A stretch of 64,000 nt of DNA from Bacillus sp. NTK074B (GTDB lineage Bacteria; Bacillota; Bacilli; Bacillales; Bacillaceae_B). The stretch's first letter is position 1; each line of letters starts with the position of its first letter. Positions 61,003-64,000 of this stretch are shown here, one piece after another. Both the position numbers and the translations under genes were made by a program. Where the stretch lies: positions 186,001 through 250,000 of the forward strand of contig NZ_JAFKOH010000003.1 in NCBI RefSeq assembly GCF_017303375.1. Reading direction: 5' to 3'. The notes under the pieces were generated by a model that worked only from the letters and a program-made list of their open reading frames with translations, had not been told where the DNA came from and did no database searches.

Positions 61003-61530
61003 TTAGTTATTTATTATGATCTCCCCTTCACCTTTGGGAATCTCGAAACCCTTCAGATATGATGTTAAAAGCTCTTCTGAAATAGGGAAGGAGTTTGCAT
61101 CAAAACGCTGGTTACGTATTGTAAGTCGTTTACGAAGGTCATCGTGGTGAACGTTTAAATAAATCAGTTTCCATTTGCCTCCGGAATCCTCGATCAGTTT
61201 TTTATAGCGGTTCCTTCTTACACGGTCCCAAAAACTAAAGTCAATCACGACCTGTTGTTTATCTTGTATGAACTTGATCAATTGATTTCGCAACTTTTCT
61301 TCTGCATCTTGTTTGTATTCATCAATCTTTTCCATTGGGAAATCAATCCCCCAGCGGCCATTGGTGGTCCATATTTCTTCATCAATCGAAAGACGGACAA
61401 AGCCTTCCTGCTCCAATATTTTAGAAAAAGTGGTTTTGCCAGAACCAGCAACACCACACATCATGACCACCAAAGGGGTTACATCATTTTTTTCACAGTA
61501 AATCAGATCGAAATTAAACTTATCGAACAT
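61003..61530 (-). CDS. P-loop kinase-like protein (AAA_33 type)
   Basis: 175 residues. Walker A GVAGSGKTTFSKIL at about 25-38, an acidic SIDEEIWTTNGRWG segment, VVIDFSFWDRVRRNRYKKL and DLRKRLTIRNQRF resemble zeta-toxin/AAA_33-type small-molecule kinases. The substrate is unknown; relatives phosphorylate antibiotics or nucleotides. The initiation codon is uncertain (several Met codons near the start). Confidence 0.75.
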   Translation of the reverse strand: MFDKFNFDLIYCEKNDVTPLVVMMCGVAGSGKTTFSKILEQEGFVRLSIDEEIWTTNGRWGIDFPMEKIDEYKQDAEEKLRNQLIKFIQDKQQVVIDFSFWDRVRRNRYKKLIEDSGGKWKLIYLNVHHDDLRKRLTIRNQRFDANSFPISEELLTSYLKGFEIPKGEGEIIINN

Positions 61531-61590
61531 ATGGACGCCCCCATTTTTTGAGGAAGATGAAAATGATGATATGCCATCAACAATTCCTGA

Positions 61591-61794
61591 CTAAACCAAA
61601 TCCCTTATCAATCCCCTATTCGTCTTCAACAAACGCTCCGGAAGACTTTTCCGAATGCTCTTCAACCCAAAATGAAAAGTCTCCGGTTTATCTTCAAGCA
61701 GGCAATCATGAAACGTAATATCTTTCTTCGTAAGACTGCCAACTAATTCCTCAACGAATTGAGCCTGTGTCATCATATCGACCGCTTTCTCCAA
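61591..61794 (-). pseudogene. Short unknown frame downstream of S9 peptidase
   Basis: 67 codons (TQAQFVEELVGSLTKKDITF, then FGLKSIRKSLPERLLKTNRG). It has no clear ribosome binding site of its own, and in another frame the first part reads NLMWFSHYILGE, the expected end of the S9 peptidase. It may be a gene remnant. Function not recognised. Confidence 0.3.
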
Positions 61795-63668
61795 GTATAT
61801 AATGTGAAAACCACATCAAATTCTCATAATCGCGACATTCATCCCAGGCTGGTCAGGACTGTAGGCCATGCCTTTAAAAATAGTGAATTCTGTCTCCACG
61901 TCCATATCCTTTAACCCTTGGTAAAGCTCATAAGCATTGGAAATGGGGACCCGTGCATCCATGTCGCCATGCTGAATCAAAGTAGGAGTACAGGCTGATT
62001 GGATATACTTCGTGGGCGAAGTCTTTGCATACACCTCAGGGTCATTCCAAGGCGTATCTCCTAAATGCATCCGGATAAAGTATGGTATATCGGTATTCAC
62101 GTAATGATTTCTCCAATTCGTAATCGCTCCCCCGACGGATGCCGCTTTAAAACGATCACTATAGATCGAGCAGAAGGCTGAAATAAATCCTCCCTGACTC
62201 CATCCCATCACCCCTACTCGTTCCTTATCAGCGATACCCTTTTCAACGAGTGCATCCACCCCGGATATCACATCCTCGTAGTCACCGAGCCCAAAGTTTC
62301 GGTAGTTTGCCTTTAAAAATTCATTGCCATATCCTGAACTTCCTCTGTAGTTAGTTTCCAACACGATAAAACCTTTTTCAATAAAAGGCTCCACAGGATA
62401 TTTTTCATTAAAGCACCCTGAATGGATGGGGAAGGATGCCCACCCCGGCCCGCCATGGATGAATAACAATAATGGGTATTCTTTATGTGGATCAAAATCT
62501 GCGGGAGTAGTTAAGACCCCTTCGATATCAAGATCATCGCTGCTTTTCCATGAGATGACTTCCCTGTGACTTTGACGCTTACCTTTGAAAAAGTGATTTT
62601 CATCTGTGATTTTCTGGTCATTTACATAGATTTCGAAGGTTTCATTTGGTTTTGCCTTACAATAGGTAAGATGATTTCCATCCCCTGTGATTGAGGCATC
62701 CTTTACAAAACCGTCTTCATTTTCAACAGCAACGCCATTTTCGGTTACCAATCCGATACAATAGTTCGTTTGATCCTGCCACGTAATGAGTATCCCTTTA
62801 GACGTCCACCGTACCGGAATAACGGAACTATCCATATTGGACAGAGGTCGGGTGAACTCCCCCGTTTTCAAATCATAGATTTCCAGCGTATTGTCCTGAA
62901 TATGGTTCTTGTAGTGATCCTTTTCCCTAATACTTGCTGTGTAACAGATTTGGCTGCCTTCGGAAGAAAAGCAGACGCTCCCTCCTAGCAACCTATCGAT
63001 ATTCAACTTTTGCAGCTCGCCTGTTTCTATATCGAGTATGGATAGACTTCTATTATATATTTCTTCCAAGTTTGGACTTGGAGAAGTCAGTAAAACCACT
63101 TTTTTCCATCCTTTGAAAGATCATATTCAAGTATATGAAACTCCTGACCATCCGTTAGTGGTTGTGCTTTTCTGCTGGAGTCATTGATTTCAATGTAATA
63201 CAGACAGTGATTCTGATAATCCCTGCCTACGCGATGGAAATCTCCATAGCTTTCCCTGCGCGTCTTGTTTTCCTCCGATTCTTTGGACTGTGCAAGGTAA
63301 TAAAAACCCTGCCCATTTGGAGACCATTTGAAGTGGGTTATCCCCTCTCCTTCATCCGTCATTTGAACTGCGGGAGAGCCATCTAATGACTTTACATATA
63401 TCTGATTTTTTTTATTAACTGAATGAAGGTAAGCAAGTTGTCTGGAATCCGGAGACCATGATGGGGACGCCCCTTCGTCGATACGGAAACATGGATCCTT
63501 CCTTTTTTCATAGATCCATATATGGTGTTGATATGTATTGGCTTTCCAGTCCGCTGTTTGTTTGACGAAGGCTATGTTTTGACCGTCTTCGCTTATGGTG
63601 GTGTCTGAAAAGGTTGGTAGTGAGAGTAGTTCTTCTATGCTTAAATATTTTTCTATATGGCTATTCAT
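61770..63668 (-). pseudogene. S9 family prolyl oligopeptidase-like gene, frameshifted
   Basis: The first frame (63087-63668) holds the start of the beta-propeller (KYLSIEELLSLPTFSDTTIS) and reaches DLSKDGKKW; a base is missing in the A-run, and the second frame resumes at VVLLTSPSPNLEEIYNRSLS from about 63099. The catalytic domain has LLFIHGGPGWASF, the nucleophile GWSQGGFISAF and QHGDMDARVPISNAYE. The triad His position reads GMAYSPDQPGM (Tyr rather than a usual His). A further shift near 61818 moves the end NLMWFSHYILGE out of frame. Broken as read; one homopolymer error could explain the first shift but not the second. Confidence 0.75.
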
Positions 63669-63783
63669 TCATAAACTCCTTAATCATTATTGGTATTGAC
63701 TTTAACTTCAACAAAAAGTGCATCAATCCCTGCTTGAATGGATGCTCACGTAAGGTTAGCCAAATCGGCGACCGACTCCCTAA

Positions 63784-64000
63784 CTATTTAAAGTAGTTCC
63801 TGATTTCCTTCACAACCACTTCCGTTTGATCCCAATGCATCATATGAGTAGCATCCTCTACCCACCTGACTCCCATATTGGAATGACTTTTCACATCTTC
63901 TAATAATCTGTCATTAATAATCGTAAATTCTTGGGGTAAGGTCGCCACCAGTAACAAAATATTATCCCCCAATTGACTATAAATTTCGTTAATCGGCGAA
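63784..64000 (-). CDS. Alpha/beta hydrolase, C-terminal part (cut by window edge)
   Basis: The frame is open to the end of the window. SPINEIYSQLGDNILLLVATL and DATHMMHWDQTEVVVKEI, with the catalytic-type His in THMMHWD, match the C-terminus of alpha/beta hydrolases. The remainder, including the nucleophile, lies beyond the window. Substrate unknown. Confidence 0.72.
   Translation of the reverse strand, partial: SPINEIYSQLGDNILLLVATLPQEFTIINDRLLEDVKSHSNMGVRWVEDATHMMHWDQTEVVVKEIRNYFK

Overview
The window is a stretch of chromosome from a low-G+C, Gram-positive, spore-former-type bacterium of the Bacillaceae. The family is inferred from AAGGAGG-type ribosome binding sites, frequent TTG and GTG starts, the rbsRKDACB gene order, PucR-type proline control, a GlpP homologue, a likely cre site and many small lipoproteins and membrane proteins. 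Rossellomorea or a related Bacillus would fit, but nothing here fixes the genus. I saw no rRNA, tRNA, transposase, integrase or CRISPR array.

Layout. 0-3.4 kb: an accessory strip with one intact unknown gene, two copies of a decaying gene family and short GGGGTC-type repeats. 3.4-9.9 kb: an AT-rich lasso-peptide cluster on the minus strand. Its order is lasB1-lasB2-lasC-lasA-lasD followed by two oligopeptide-type ABC permeases. The 42-residue precursor gene is short and lies between the cyclase gene and the exporter gene, inside a perfect 14-bp inverted repeat. 9.9-12.9 kb: a third decaying family copy, a broken MerR gene and two unknown membrane-associated proteins. 12.97-18.7 kb: the complete ribose operon rbsRKDACB with an operator palindrome and a cre-like site. 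18.8-30.2 kb: a mosaic of small accessory genes, several of them broken, including acetyltransferases, DJ-1/PfpI with a WYL regulator, a hydrolase-type RelA/SpoT homologue, a cupin and a histidine phosphatase. The intergenic gaps of this part carry a recurrent imperfect palindrome. 30.6-37.5 kb: an iron alcohol dehydrogenase, GlpP, MgtC/SapB and a large secreted lamin-tail/fibronectin protein. 37.6-41.6 kb: proline catabolism (putB, P5C dehydrogenase, PucR regulator). 41.9-43.7 kb: small membrane proteins. 44.1-49.0 kb: a glycerol-3-phosphate-type ABC importer (ugpB-A-E) with a metallo-beta-lactamase-fold hydrolase and a HAD phosphatase. 49.2 kb: a second MgtC/SapB gene. 50.3-53.6 kb: an ECF sigma gene interrupted by an amber codon, its presumed anti-sigma partner, an Lrp regulator and a divergent EamA transporter. 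53.9-59.7 kb: a peptide/amino-acid module (dipeptide epimerase, GNAT, regulator, NhaC antiporter, M20 amidohydrolase) with a shared direct-repeat operator candidate. 60-64 kb: small lipoprotein and kinase genes, a frameshifted S9 peptidase and the end of an alpha/beta hydrolase.

Most notable points. (1) The lasso cluster predicts a peptide with a nine-residue ring (Gly1-Glu9) and two cysteines that both lie in the tail. (2) The two mgtC genes share a leader whose outer helix shows a compensatory base change and ends in a U-run, which suggests an attenuator or riboswitch. (3) A dispersed element made of four short hairpins occurs three times with the same 51/62/51-nt spacing. (4) A palindrome family sits between the small genes at 22.6-29.6 kb and resembles a cassette array. 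(5) The RSH protein keeps its hydrolase residues but has lost its synthetase motifs.
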